A stretch of 64,000 nt of DNA from Anaerolineae bacterium (GCA_022824365.1 JAJEAA010000006.1:1-64000); one strand, 5' to 3'. Shown: positions 17,789 to 26,118, counted from the stretch's first letter. Numbers and translations are program-made. The notes: generated by a model from the sequence alone, not told the origin.

Positions 17789-19285
17789 TCAAAACTCCCC
17801 GCCAATCAAATGGCCCAGTTCATCGATCGTCGTCTGCCCCACATCCGGCACTTCATGCACGCGCCCGGCATAGAAAACGAAGATTCGGTCGCTGTAGGTG
17901 ACCAACTCTTCCAGGTCGGCGGAATTAAAGATGATGGCTGTGCCGCGCTGACAGCGTTCCAGCAGTTGCGTCCAGATCCAGCGGGCGGAATCGACATCCA
18001 AACCCCGCGTCGGCTGTTCCAGGATGAGCAGCTTCGGGTCGTCCGGCAGCAAGCCGATGAGTACGCGCTGCTGGTTGCCGCCCGAGAGTTGCTCGATGGT
18101 ATCGCTCGCCCGGCCTTTGACGCGGTAGCGCTCGATGCGGCTGGCGGTCTGCTTCTCCACCGTTTTCCAGTCGATCTGCAGCTTGTCGTCAGCCACCAGG
18201 GCGCTGTGTTCCGTGAGCGTCAAGCCGGCGATCAAACCTTCTTCTAGGCGGCCCGCCGCGCCGAAGACACAGCCGCGCTGGAAGAGCTGACGGTAGCTCG
18301 TCTTGAGGCTGCTGCCCCCGTCAAAATCCAGCCCGCCGCTGTCGATGCGACCCAAGCGCGCGCAGGCTCTCATGAAAAGTTCCTGGCCGCTGCCGCCCAA
18401 GCCCGCCAAGCCGATCACTTCGCCGGCGTGCGCGGTCATGCTTATTGGCTGCATATCCAGTCGCTGATCCTGCACGACGAGCGCCTTCGCGGCCAGCACG
18501 GGCGCGCCGATTTGGTAGTGCGGGCGCTGCTCCGCTTCCAGCGCTTCGCCGAACATCATGGTCACCAACTGCTGCTTGGTGCGCGCGATGACGGCGCCGG
18601 TCAGGTTGTCATCGCTGGCGGGCATGTCCATCGCGCCTGTGATCAGTCCGTCCCGCAAGACCACCACCTCGTCGCAGAGGTCGATGACGTCTTCCAGCTT
18701 GTGCGAGACCAGCAGCACGACCAAGCCTTCGTCATGCGCCAACCGGCGCAGCGCGTTGAACAAGATTTCTTTTTGATCGGCGGAGATGCCGGTGGTCGGC
18801 TCGTCAAGGATGAGCGTCTCGACGCCCAGCGCCAACAGACGGATGATTTCCAGTTGCTGGCGTTCGGCGATAAGCAGGTTGTCGATCGGCTGATAAGGAT
18901 CCAACTCAAAGCCGAAGCGCGCGCTCAGGTTTTGCAGCTGCGCCAGGGCTTCGGCGCGTTTGAGGGTGATGCCGTCAGCGCCGCCGTAGATAAAATTTTC
19001 CAGCACGGTGAAAGCGCCGACATCAAGCGGGTCTTGCTGCAGCATGCCGATGCCGTTGGCGATAGCGGCGGCCGGACCGGTGTAGTCGATGATGTCATTG
19101 TCGATCAGGATTTCCCCTTCGTCAGCCGGCTGGAAACCCGAGAGGATTTTCATCAGCGTGGATTTGCCGGCCCCATTCTCGCCGAGGATGCCGACGATGC
19201 GCCCGTGACTGAACTTGACATTGATGTCATTGTTGGCGTGGACGGGTCCAAAGCGCTTGTGGATGTTCCGCAGTTCAATGTCCAT
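17789..19285 (-). CDS. ABC importer ATPase with two nucleotide-binding domains (RbsA/NupO-like)
   Basis: ATG at 19285 gives 498 residues with two ABC domains. The first has Walker A GENGAGKS at 35-42, a divergent signature region (LLIAERQQLEIIRLL) and Walker B TLILDEPTTGIS. The second lacks a classical P-loop (GLAGLGGSGQELFMR) but keeps LSGGNQQRVLIG and LLILEQPTRGLDV, as is normal for this group. It energises the two permeases encoded at 14166-16345. No BMP-type binding protein gene is seen in the run. A MITE-like insertion lies in the gap to the next gene and may affect readthrough. Confidence 0.9.
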   Translation of the reverse strand: MDIELRNIHKRFGPVHANNDINVKFSHGRIVGILGENGAGKSTLMKILSGFQPADEGEILIDNDIIDYTGPAAAIANGIGMLQQDPLDVGAFTVLENFIYGGADGITLKRAEALAQLQNLSARFGFELDPYQPIDNLLIAERQQLEIIRLLALGVETLILDEPTTGISADQKEILFNALRRLAHDEGLVVLLVSHKLEDVIDLCDEVVVLRDGLITGAMDMPASDDNLTGAVIARTKQQLVTMMFGEALEAEQRPHYQIGAPVLAAKALVVQDQRLDMQPISMTAHAGEVIGLAGLGGSGQELFMRACARLGRIDSGGLDFDGGSSLKTSYRQLFQRGCVFGAAGRLEEGLIAGLTLTEHSALVADDKLQIDWKTVEKQTASRIERYRVKGRASDTIEQLSGGNQQRVLIGLLPDDPKLLILEQPTRGLDVDSARWIWTQLLERCQRGTAIIFNSADLEELVTYSDRIFVFYAGRVHEVPDVGQTTIDELGHLIGGEF

Positions 19286-19361
19286 GGCCGATACCAAGGC
19301 GCGAATGCCTTCAAGAACGGGATGCTTTATTGTAGCGCAGCCTGACTATTTGACCAATTTG

Positions 19362-19634
19362 CCCGAGGGCACAGAGGGCAATCGCTTCAAAATGATGACG
19401 CATGGGATGACGAAGAATCAAGCTGAAATTCAGCCACCGAGTACACCGAGTTAAAGTGAGGACACAGAGATATTAACAATTGCCTACTTTTCTCAACATC
19501 TGCCGCCGCCAGAAGGCAGAAATTGTCACTGCTGCCTAATTGTCTAAATAGCTTTTCTCTGTGTACTCTATGATACTCCGTATACTCGGTGGCAAAAAAA
19601 TAATTTGAAGCGATTGCCCCGAGGGCACAGAGGG
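19362..19634. mobile_element. MITE-like element with 13-bp perfect inverted ends between 17-bp direct repeats
   Basis: Inverted ends CAATCGCTTCAAA (19379-19391) and TTTGAAGCGATTG (19604-19616) are exact complements. They are bracketed by CCCGAGGGCACAGAGGG at 19362-19378 and again at 19618-19634. Inside lie CACCGAGTACACCGAG (from 19435) and, near the other end, the inverse TATACTCGGTGG. These belong to the widespread CCACCGAG/ACACAGAG repeat type, also seen at 35421. A 101-codon frame on the minus strand is an artefact of this repeat. No transposase is present. Confidence 0.6.
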
Positions 19635-19686
19635 GAAAATGTAGGGGCGATCCTTGGACCGTCCGCAAAATCGCCACACTCAATCC

Positions 19687-19714
19687 TTGCATTTCAGAAC
19701 ACCTGTGCTATAAT
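19687..19714 (+). promoter_or_regulatory. Strong sigma-70-like promoter with extended -10
   Basis: TTGCAT (19687-19692), a 16-base spacer, then TATAAT (19709-19714) preceded by TG and one base. This is an almost ideal promoter. Transcription would begin near 19721, about 24 bases before the ATG of a short 59-codon frame. Confidence 0.65.
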
Positions 19715-19744
19715 GACTCCAATCCACAGCAACTGAGGGCCCCC

Positions 19745-19924
19745 ATGCCCAATACCGGACCCTTCTCAGACCCTGAAAAACGCCGCGCCCCGGACCCGCT
19801 CCATATCCATGACGACTTCAACGCCGCCCGCCTGCCTGCGAGCCTGCTCGTCGCCGCTGGCGCAAAATGCGACTTTGTCCGAAAAGGGTTTTCCTGTGTC
19901 CGACAAACGGACAATGTCGCATAA
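19745..19924 (+). pseudogene. 59-codon frame with promoter and SD, probably a truncated gene
   Basis: ATG at 19745 has GAGGG six bases upstream and the strong promoter at 19687-19714. It reads MPNTGPFSDPEKRRAPDPLH, then IHDDFNAARLPASLLVAAGA, with codon use like its neighbours. From about codon 42 onward the sequence is an imperfect palindrome (19868-19921) that supplies the last residues (CDFVRKGFSC...) and the TAA. The intact expression signals in front of such a short, abruptly changing product suggest an older gene cut by the palindromic insertion. The original function is not recognised. A genuine small protein is the alternative. Confidence 0.45.
19868..19921. repeat. Imperfect palindrome at the end of the truncated frame
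   Basis: TGCGACTTTGTCCG (19868-19881) is matched by CGGACAATGTCGCA (19908-19921), 13 of 14 bases complementary, with a second pairing of TTTGTC and GACAAA inside. It could fold as a hairpin in RNA or be the footprint of a small mobile element. Confidence 0.55.
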
Positions 19925-20020
19925 ATCCTAACCAATCAACAACTTTTCGATAATCTTTTGCTTACTCCCGATCCCTCCATTCAACGCCGCCCCCCACTCC
20001 CGTATGCCGATCGCAATTGC

Positions 20021-20443
20021 CTAGCCCGGCGGGATGACCTCCAGCGCGATGGTATGCGGATGGCTCGCTGTCTCATCCTCTCGATAAGCGATGGCGGAGA
20101 ATTTGTGCCAGCCGACGCCTTTGGCGAACCAGTTCATCGTCACGCGGTAGCGCCCTTCGGCGCCGCTTTCGCTCTCGCTGGATTGCAGCAGCCGCTCATC
20201 GACATAAAGCTCGACGCGATCTATGCCAACCGGATCGGAGGCGAGAATCTCGATATCAAAGATGACGCCCTCGATGACCTGCTGATTGTGCGGCGGCGCC
20301 AGGATCTGCGCTTGCGGCATGGCCGGCGACGGGCTGGGTGCCGGCGGACTGGGCGCGGCCGGTCGGGCGAGGTTGCAGGCGGTCAGCCAACCAAGGCACA
20401 ACAGCAGCAGAATCGCAGGAGCATGGCAAGTGGCTTTGATCAT
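20021..20443 (-). CDS. Small lipoprotein with bacterial Ig-like domain
   Basis: A 140-residue protein. The signal peptide ends in the lipobox L-T-A-C with Cys23, followed by a Pro/Ala/Ser linker (to about residue 45) and one Ig-like domain of about 90 residues (QAQILAPPHNQQVIEGVIFD, then a GIDRVELYVDERLL strand pair) resembling the Big_17-type fold. It is probably anchored to the outer face of the membrane, where such domains mediate binding. There are no operon partners. A C13 tract lies about 200 bases upstream of its start. Confidence 0.75.
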   Translation of the reverse strand: MIKATCHAPAILLLLCLGWLTACNLARPAAPSPPAPSPSPAMPQAQILAPPHNQQVIEGVIFDIEILASDPVGIDRVELYVDERLLQSSESESGAEGRYRVTMNWFAKGVGWHKFSAIAYREDETASHPHTIALEVIPPG

Positions 20444-20861
20444 GTCGCTGATCGCCTTGAGACTGGAGCGCGGCCGGCAAAAGACCGCCTCTACCTTGAA
20501 TCGAACGACCCCGCCGGGGGCAGGCTCGCCCTGGCAAGTCGCAGTTCCATTATCCGGCTTTGGCCTTTTGCTGGCAAACGGCTTCGCGGCCGGCTGAGGG
20601 ACCGCGCCGCTGATATCAATTGCGACGTCAAGCGCTACCCCTACCCCCCCCCCCCCGCTACTATATACATACTGTATCTATATATCGGCGAATTTTCCGG
20701 TGTTTTCAGGGGTTTTGGCGGCGCTTTAGGGTGGATGATTGCGGACTGTTTCCGCCATTATTGGCGAAGTCGAAAGGGGCCAAACTGCCCGAGGGAGCCG
20801 GCGAGTGACGCGAACGATGGCTTTGAACGAGTACCCGGCAAGCCTCGCTTTTTCGCGTGAC
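20444..20861. other. Intergenic region with AT-rich segment
   Basis: A 418-base gap. It holds the C13 tract at 20644-20656 next to an AT-rich stretch (tatatacatactgtatctat). On the minus strand this reads GTATATAGTAG just before the G-run and could be a promoter for the lipoprotein gene. No protein or RNA gene was recognised; a long plus-strand frame crossing the gap has no family-like sequence. Confidence 0.5.
20644..20656. repeat. Homopolymer tract of 13 C
   Basis: Thirteen consecutive C residues after CTACCCCTA. On the minus strand this is a G13 tract between a possible promoter (TATAGT at about 20663-20668 reversed) and the lipoprotein gene. Tracts of this kind can slip in replication; they are also prone to assembly error. 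Confidence 0.8.
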
Positions 20862-21656
20862 TTACGGCAGTACGTCTATGACAAATGCCTCCACTTGTGG
20901 ACGAAGTCGCTCGGCCGGCAGCCCGTCTACGGTCGGGTCCCGGCGATAACGCAGGGCGCGCTGAATGAGATCAGCCCATTGCGGCGCGGATCTCGCCAGC
21001 CAATTGGCTGCTGCGACTTTCGAGGCGTCGCGCTCGTGCTCAAGCGTGTAAAGGCCGCGGGCGACAGTCAGGACGATGTAAGACAGCGCCTGCTTGTTGT
21101 GGGGCTTCTTGACCGACTGTCGGAAGTGGCGGATATGCTCGCCGACGGCTTTTAGCCAGGCGGCTGTCGGTATGGGATCGATGAGCGTGGCAACGGGCGG
21201 ACCTTGCAGGGCGATGCCCGTTTCGCGCAAAGCGTACCAACTGATCATCCAATCTTCGCCCGCCTGGATGATGTGGAATGGCTCGCCCGGGCTGATGATG
21301 CCGATGGCGCTGGCCCGCGTCCGGAAGCTGCGCAGCGCGCCCGCGGAAATATAAGCCAGCTCAAGCCGGTTGTCCCAGGCGGGATACTGCCTCAGGACAT
21401 CCGCGTGGAACTTGTCAAGCGCGGCGAAGCGGGCCGCGTCCAGCTCCTCCCTTAGCGCGACCGTCAGGTCGATATCGCTGATGTCGAACTCGAAATCGCC
21501 GCAGACCAGCGAGCCGTATAGATAGATGCCGACAAGTTCTTCGCGGAGGATTGAGCGCAGTCTGGACGTCATTAAGGCTAGAAGCGCCTCGATGTGAAGC
21601 GTTTCGCCCCGCGCGAGCGATTGCGCTGCGATTTGCCTGGCCCAAGCGGGAGACAT
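20862..21656 (-). CDS. Aminoglycoside-adenylyltransferase-like nucleotidyltransferase
   Basis: A 264-residue protein. The nucleotidyltransferase motif is G48-S49 (LYGSLVCGDF) followed by D61-x-D63 (SDIDLTVAL), and the helical C-terminal part resembles the AadA/ANT(3'')-type domain (DUF4111). Family members transfer AMP to aminoglycosides or unknown small molecules. Resistance cannot be inferred from sequence alone because many environmental homologues are uncharacterised. GGGGAG lies about 9 bases before the ATG. It stands alone, divergent from the enolase-superfamily gene. Confidence 0.75.
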   Translation of the reverse strand: MSPAWARQIAAQSLARGETLHIEALLALMTSRLRSILREELVGIYLYGSLVCGDFEFDISDIDLTVALREELDAARFAALDKFHADVLRQYPAWDNRLELAYISAGALRSFRTRASAIGIISPGEPFHIIQAGEDWMISWYALRETGIALQGPPVATLIDPIPTAAWLKAVGEHIRHFRQSVKKPHNKQALSYIVLTVARGLYTLEHERDASKVAAANWLARSAPQWADLIQRALRYRRDPTVDGLPAERLRPQVEAFVIDVLP

Positions 21657-21717
21657 GCCTTGCTCCCCTGTTTCTCATAGTCGCGCATTCGCTGACAAGT
21701 CGCTAGACTATACCCGA

Positions 21718-21745
21718 TTGACAGCCGCTTGACGGCGGGGATAAT
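21718..21745 (+). promoter_or_regulatory. Sigma-70-like promoter of the enolase-superfamily gene
   Basis: A perfect TTGACA (21718-21723), a 16-base spacer, then GATAAT (21740-21745). The start near 21752 would give a leader of about 110 bases before the ATG at 21865. Confidence 0.65.
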
Positions 21746-21864
21746 GTCTACCGCGCTCGACCATCGCAATCGGCGATTTGATAAGAAAGAAGCTTAACAG
21801 GGCGCAAGCTCCACAACTGCGGAACTGCCCCGCATGAATAGGGGCGAAGGAATGACGATTTGAT

Positions 21865-22998
21865 ATGAAAATTATACGCATCGAGAGTTACGTTGCCGAG
21901 CAAAAGGTGGATACTCCGTTCTCATTTTCGCAATTTGAATTTCAGACGCGGCAAGTCTGTTTGGTCAAGGTAGTTGCCGAAGACGGCAGCTATGGCTGGG
22001 GCGAGGGCTACGGTCCGGCGATTGTGGTGAAAGCCGGGGTCGAGTTTCTCGCGCCTTTGGTATGCGGCGAAGATCCCCTGCATGTAGAGGCGATCTGGAA
22101 CAAGATGCGCCTGCGCGCGTTGGATTACGCGCGGCGGGGTGTGCTGGTGGCGGCGATAAGCGCTATCGACATCGCGCTTTGGGACCTGCGCGGCAAGCTG
22201 CTGGGGCAGCCGGTCTCGGTGCTTTTGGGCGGCCGGCGGCGCGAGCGCGTCAAAGTTTATGCCACCGGCTTGTACTTCACAGCGACCGATGACCTGGTCG
22301 GGAAGCTTGCCGACGAGGCGAAAGGCTATGCCGCCCAAGGTTTCCGCGCGATAAAGATGAAGGTCGGGCTGGATGTGGCGACGGATGTCAAGCACGTCCG
22401 CGCCGTGCGGCAGGCCATAGGCGCCGATGTGGAATTGATGGTGGATGCCAATCATGGCTATTCCCTCAGCGAGGCATTGCGCTTTGCGCGGGGGATTGAG
22501 GAATTGGATATCAGCTTTTTCGAGGAGCCGGTATCGCCGGAAGATTATGAGGGCTATCGAGAATTGCGCGAGCGCACGACGATTCCGATCGCGGGTGGCG
22601 AATGCGAATATCTGCTGGAAGGTTTTCGCCAATTGCTGAGCGGGCGCTGCGTCGATATCGCCCAGCCGGATATCTGCGCCGCCGGCGGCCTCAGCGAGGT
22701 CAAGCGGATAGTCGCCCTGGCCCGCGCGCATCACGTGAATGTCATCCCGCATAGCTGGGGCACGGGCATCGCCTTTGCCGCGGGCTTGCATCTCGTCAGC
22801 GCTCTCGATGTCTTGCCCGGCCGCATGCGGATGCCGGAGCCGCTGCTGGAGATGGACCGGTCGGAAAATCCGCTGCGGGATAATCTGACGACCCCAATAT
22901 TTCAGGTTGAAGATGGGGTGGTGGCGACGCCGCGGGGACCGGGTTTAGGCGTGGATGTGGACCTGGATATGCTAGCTGAGTTGACTGTGAGCGATTGA
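21865..22998 (+). CDS. Mandelate racemase/muconate lactonizing enzyme family protein
   Basis: A 377-residue enolase-superfamily enzyme. Catalytic and metal residues are all present: the Lys164-x-Lys166 pair (IKMKVG), Asp194 (MVDANHGY), Glu220/221 (FFEEPV), Glu246 (AGGECE) and His296 (IPHSWG). The KxK plus His combination is that of the mandelate racemase subgroup, which abstracts a proton alpha to a carboxylate, in racemases or sugar-acid dehydratases. It is followed without a gap by a PLP dehydratase gene, so the two likely act in one catabolic route. The substrate is not decidable. Confidence 0.9.
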   Translation: MKIIRIESYVAEQKVDTPFSFSQFEFQTRQVCLVKVVAEDGSYGWGEGYGPAIVVKAGVEFLAPLVCGEDPLHVEAIWNKMRLRALDYARRGVLVAAISAIDIALWDLRGKLLGQPVSVLLGGRRRERVKVYATGLYFTATDDLVGKLADEAKGYAAQGFRAIKMKVGLDVATDVKHVRAVRQAIGADVELMVDANHGYSLSEALRFARGIEELDISFFEEPVSPEDYEGYRELRERTTIPIAGGECEYLLEGFRQLLSGRCVDIAQPDICAAGGLSEVKRIVALARAHHVNVIPHSWGTGIAFAAGLHLVSALDVLPGRMRMPEPLLEMDRSENPLRDNLTTPIFQVEDGVVATPRGPGLGVDVDLDMLAELTVSD

Positions 22999-23940
22999 GT
23001 GATTCCTCTCGCCGAGATTCAGGCGGCGGCTGAGCGGATTGCCGGCTCGGTCGCGCGCAGTCCTTTGCTGCGCCTCCCGCTGGATGGGCTCGCGCCCGAG
23101 ATTTACCTGAAGCTGGAGAACTTGCAGCCGATCGGCTCCTTCAAGCTGCGCGGCGCGGGCAATGCGATCGCGCAGGCGCCGGCCGAAGCTTTAACTCGCG
23201 GCGTCTACACGGCGAGCGCGGGCAATATGGCGCAGGGGGTGGCTTGGAACGCCCGGCGTTTTGGCCTGCCTTGTCAGGTCATCGTGCCCGATCACGCGCC
23301 GGAAACCAAACTGGCGGCGGTGCGGCGGCTCAGCGGCGAAGTCATCAAGGTGCCATTTGACCGCTGGTGGGAGGTCATCGTCAGCGGCGACTACGCCGAC
23401 TTGGATGGCTGCTTCATTCACCCGGTGACCGACCCGGCGGTGATGGCGGGCAACGGCACGATTGGTCTGGAGATCTTGGACGACCTGCCCGATGTCGATG
23501 CGATTGTCATTCCTTATGGCGGCGGCGGCTTGAGCAGCGGCATCGCTTCGGCGGTACGCGCGCTGAAACCGGCGACCCGAATTTACGCCGCGGAGGTGGA
23601 GACGGCGGCGCCGCTGGCGGCCTCTCTGCGCGCGGGGCGGCCGGTCGAAGTTGAGTATAAGCCCAGCTTCGTCGATGGCATCGGCGGCAAGAGCGTACTG
23701 CCGGAGATCTGGGAGCGGGTCAGCAACTTGCTCGATGGCTCGCTGGTGGTGACGCTTGAGCAAATCCGGGCGGCGATACGGCTGCTGGCGGAACGGCAGA
23801 GAATCATCGCCGAAGGGGCGGGCGCGGCCTCGGTGGCGGCGGCGCTGGCGGGCAAGGCGGGCGCGGGCAAGGTCGTCTGCGTCGTATCAGGCGGGAATAT
23901 TGAACTTGATGTATTGGCGGAGATACTGCGCGAAAGCTAG
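22999..23940 (+). CDS. Fold-type II PLP enzyme, serine/threonine dehydratase-like
   Basis: A 313-residue protein starting with GTG at 22999, immediately after the TGA of the preceding gene, so it depends on translational coupling. The PLP lysine is Lys49 (IGSFKLRGAGN), with the substrate loop TASAGNMAQGVAW and the phosphate-binding glycine loop YGGGGLSSG. It probably deaminates a hydroxy-amino acid to a 2-oxo acid; a racemase role is possible. There is no regulatory ACT domain. It ends overlapping the 3' end of the convergent Wzz-like gene by four bases. A paralogue is encoded at 57250. Confidence 0.85.
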   Translation: MIPLAEIQAAAERIAGSVARSPLLRLPLDGLAPEIYLKLENLQPIGSFKLRGAGNAIAQAPAEALTRGVYTASAGNMAQGVAWNARRFGLPCQVIVPDHAPETKLAAVRRLSGEVIKVPFDRWWEVIVSGDYADLDGCFIHPVTDPAVMAGNGTIGLEILDDLPDVDAIVIPYGGGGLSSGIASAVRALKPATRIYAAEVETAAPLAASLRAGRPVEVEYKPSFVDGIGGKSVLPEIWERVSNLLDGSLVVTLEQIRAAIRLLAERQRIIAEGAGAASVAAALAGKAGAGKVVCVVSGGNIELDVLAEILRES

Positions 23941-24590
23941 TCCGATGGCGGCACGGCCGCCAGCACGGGCAGGTCCGCGATGGACTCCACATCTTCGCGG
24001 CGGCGGACGATAGCGCTTTCCAGATACTCCAGTACGAAGACGACGATGCCGCCGACGAAGACCCCGGCGATAAAACCGACCAGGGTGTTGATGGTGACGT
24101 TTGGCCGGGCGAGGGCGATGACGGGATTGTCTTGCAGGCTGGCGTAGATGCGGTCTTCCTGGCGCGCTTGCTGGTTCTGATCATCGCGATAGCGGATCAG
24201 CAACTGCGCCCACTCGGTGGCGATGCGGGCGGCTTGACCGATGTCCTTGTGCTCGGCGTCAATTTGAATCACCAGGCTATCAAGATTGGGCGCGATGCGG
24301 ACATCGGCGCGCAGTTGCTGCGGCGTCATATCCATTTGCAGCCGGTCGATGACCTCGGCGGCTCGCAGCGAACTATCAAGATATGACACCTGGCTATTGA
24401 GCAGTTGCTTGGCCGATTGCACCAGGCCGAAGTCCGAGCGGCTTGGCTCTATGCGGACGCGTTGGGTGGCGCGATAGACGGGGTCGAGACTGCGGCTGAA
24501 GACGAAGGCGCTGCCGGCGGCGATGATGCCAAGCAGCAGCATGATCCAGCCGCGGCGAATGAGGATGCTGGCGTAGTCGATGAGATTCAT
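23937..24590 (-). CDS. Wzz/capsular polysaccharide chain-length-type membrane protein
   Basis: ATG at 24590 gives 217 residues (an upstream ATG adds 11 codons). A helix near residues 15-37 (GWIMLLLGIIAAGSAFVF) and another near 175-197 (NTLVGFIAGVFVGGIVVFVL) bracket an external part of about 140 residues with heptad-like helices. This is the Wzz topology, and the Pro-rich second helix region is preceded by PNV. It would regulate exopolysaccharide length or anchor a polymerisation machine. No kinase domain is attached. No other polysaccharide genes are adjacent. Confidence 0.75.
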   Translation of the reverse strand: MNLIDYASILIRRGWIMLLLGIIAAGSAFVFSRSLDPVYRATQRVRIEPSRSDFGLVQSAKQLLNSQVSYLDSSLRAAEVIDRLQMDMTPQQLRADVRIAPNLDSLVIQIDAEHKDIGQAARIATEWAQLLIRYRDDQNQQARQEDRIYASLQDNPVIALARPNVTINTLVGFIAGVFVGGIVVFVLEYLESAIVRRREDVESIADLPVLAAVPPSD

Positions 24591-24702
24591 GCTGTCATTA
24601 TATAGGAAATTGAGGCGGCGCAAGTAGGGGGACTGACGGACAGGATGTTTCTAGGCATTTGATCCCGAGGACAGTCTCGAAATCGCGGGTTGGGACTGCG
24701 GC

Positions 24703-24723
24703 GGGCGGCATGATATGCCGCCC
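24703..24723. repeat. Perfect 9-3-9 palindrome
   Basis: GGGCGGCAT (24703-24711), loop GAT, ATGCCGCCC (24715-24723), then CTAAAAATA. It has the same design as the palindrome at 11641-11661 and shares the ...GCCCCTA edge with other copies. Confidence 0.7.
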
Positions 24724-24750
24724 CTAAAAATACGATGCGAGGGCGCGTCG

Positions 24751-26025
24751 CTACTTCGCGGCAGCCAGCGCTTGTTCGAGGTCTTCGATGATATCGTCGA
24801 TGTGCTCGATGCCGATGCACAGGCGGATCGTCTCCGGTGTGACGCCGGCCGCCTGTTGCTCTTCCGGCGTCAGTTGCCGGTGCGTGGTCGAAGCCGGATG
24901 CGCCGCCAGGGACTTGGCATCGCCGATATTGACCAGGCGCTTGAAGATCTTCAGGGCGTCGTAGAATTTGACGCCGGCATCGAAGCCGCCCTTGATGCCA
25001 AAGGTCAGCAGCGCCGATGGCTTCCCGCCGGTGTATTTCTGCGCCAGTTCGTAATAGGGCGAGCTTTCCAAGCCCGGGTAGGTGACCCAATCGACCTGCG
25101 CGTGATTTTCGAGATGCTTAGCCACGGCCATAGCGTTGTCGACATGGCGTTCCATGCGCAGCGAGAGCGTCTGCAAACCTTGTATCACGAGGAAGGCGTT
25201 GAAGGGGCTGAGCGCGCTTCCTGTATTGCGCAGGGCGACGACGCGGGCGCGGGCGATATAAGCTGCTGGTCCCATGGCATCGGTGAAGACGACGCCGTGA
25301 TAACTCGGTTCCGGACTACTGAACATGTAAAAGCGCTCGGCATGTTTCGCCCAGTCGAAGATGCCGCCATCGACCAGGATGCCGGCGATGCTGTTGCCAT
25401 GCCCGCCCATGTACTTGGTCATGGAATGCAGGATGATATCGCAGCCGAACTCGATCGGGCGGCAGAGCGCCGGGGTCGGCACGGTGTTGTCGACGATGAC
25501 GGGGACGCCGTGGGCATGCGCCATATCGGCGATCGCTTCCATGTCCGGGATATTGCCGGCCGGATTGCCGATTGATTCGAGGAAGACAGCGCGAGTATTG
25601 TCATCGATGAGTTTCGCCAGGTCATCGGGGCTATCGCCATCGGCGAAGCGGACATCAATACCCTGCTTGGGCAGCATGTGCCGGAAGAGAGTCCAGGTAC
25701 CGCCATAAAGTTGAGGCACGGTGACGATATTGTTGCCGGCTTCAGCCAGATTGAGGATGGAGTAGTTGATGGCGGCTTGGCCCGAAGCCAGCGCCAGCGA
25801 GGCGACTCCGCCTTCCATCGCCGCGACGCGCTCTTCCAGCACGGCATTGGTCGGGTTCATGATGCGCGTATAAATGTTGCCGGGCACGGCCAGGTTAAAG
25901 AGGTCGGCGCCATGCTGGGCGTCGTCAAATTCGTAGGCGACTGTCTGATAAATCGGCACCGCCACGGCATGTGTGGTGGGTTCGCTTTCGTAGCCGGTGT
26001 GAATCGCCATCGTCTCAAGTTTCAT
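24751..26025 (-). CDS. metY: O-acetylhomoserine sulfhydrylase-like PLP enzyme
   Basis: ATG at 26025 is supported by GAGGAGAT seven bases upstream. The product is 424 residues of the Cys/Met metabolism PLP family. The PLP lysine is Lys204 in SMTKYMGGHG, and other motifs are SGQAAINYSI near 81 and VIVDNTVPTP near 177. The length and the long NGGTWTLF-type loop fit O-acetylhomoserine (thiol)-lyase, which makes homocysteine from O-acetylhomoserine and sulfide in the cytoplasm. Close relatives such as cystathionine gamma-synthase are shorter. No SAM riboswitch was seen in the 93 bases upstream. Confidence 0.85.
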   Translation of the reverse strand: MKLETMAIHTGYESEPTTHAVAVPIYQTVAYEFDDAQHGADLFNLAVPGNIYTRIMNPTNAVLEERVAAMEGGVASLALASGQAAINYSILNLAEAGNNIVTVPQLYGGTWTLFRHMLPKQGIDVRFADGDSPDDLAKLIDDNTRAVFLESIGNPAGNIPDMEAIADMAHAHGVPVIVDNTVPTPALCRPIEFGCDIILHSMTKYMGGHGNSIAGILVDGGIFDWAKHAERFYMFSSPEPSYHGVVFTDAMGPAAYIARARVVALRNTGSALSPFNAFLVIQGLQTLSLRMERHVDNAMAVAKHLENHAQVDWVTYPGLESSPYYELAQKYTGGKPSALLTFGIKGGFDAGVKFYDALKIFKRLVNIGDAKSLAAHPASTTHRQLTPEEQQAAGVTPETIRLCIGIEHIDDIIEDLEQALAAAK

Positions 26026-26118
26026 CGATCGATCTCCTCGTTTTGCTAGCGGACTGCATATCGCGGCTACTCTACCTGAAATCGCCACGTAGTGAGAGAT
26101 TGAATTTCATGGTTATCG

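Noticed and set aside
19387..19692. 101-codon minus-strand frame with TEYTEYHRVHREK
   Set aside because: This phrase is a translation of the ACCGAG/ACACAGAG repeat inside the element at 19379 and appears as a false protein in many genomes.
19958..20860. 300-codon plus-strand frame crossing the C13 tract
   Set aside because: Antisense to the Ig-like lipoprotein, no family-like residues, and it would read through a homopolymer.
26026..26118. SAM riboswitch before metY
   Set aside because: Only 93 bases are available and none of the conserved riboswitch segments was seen.
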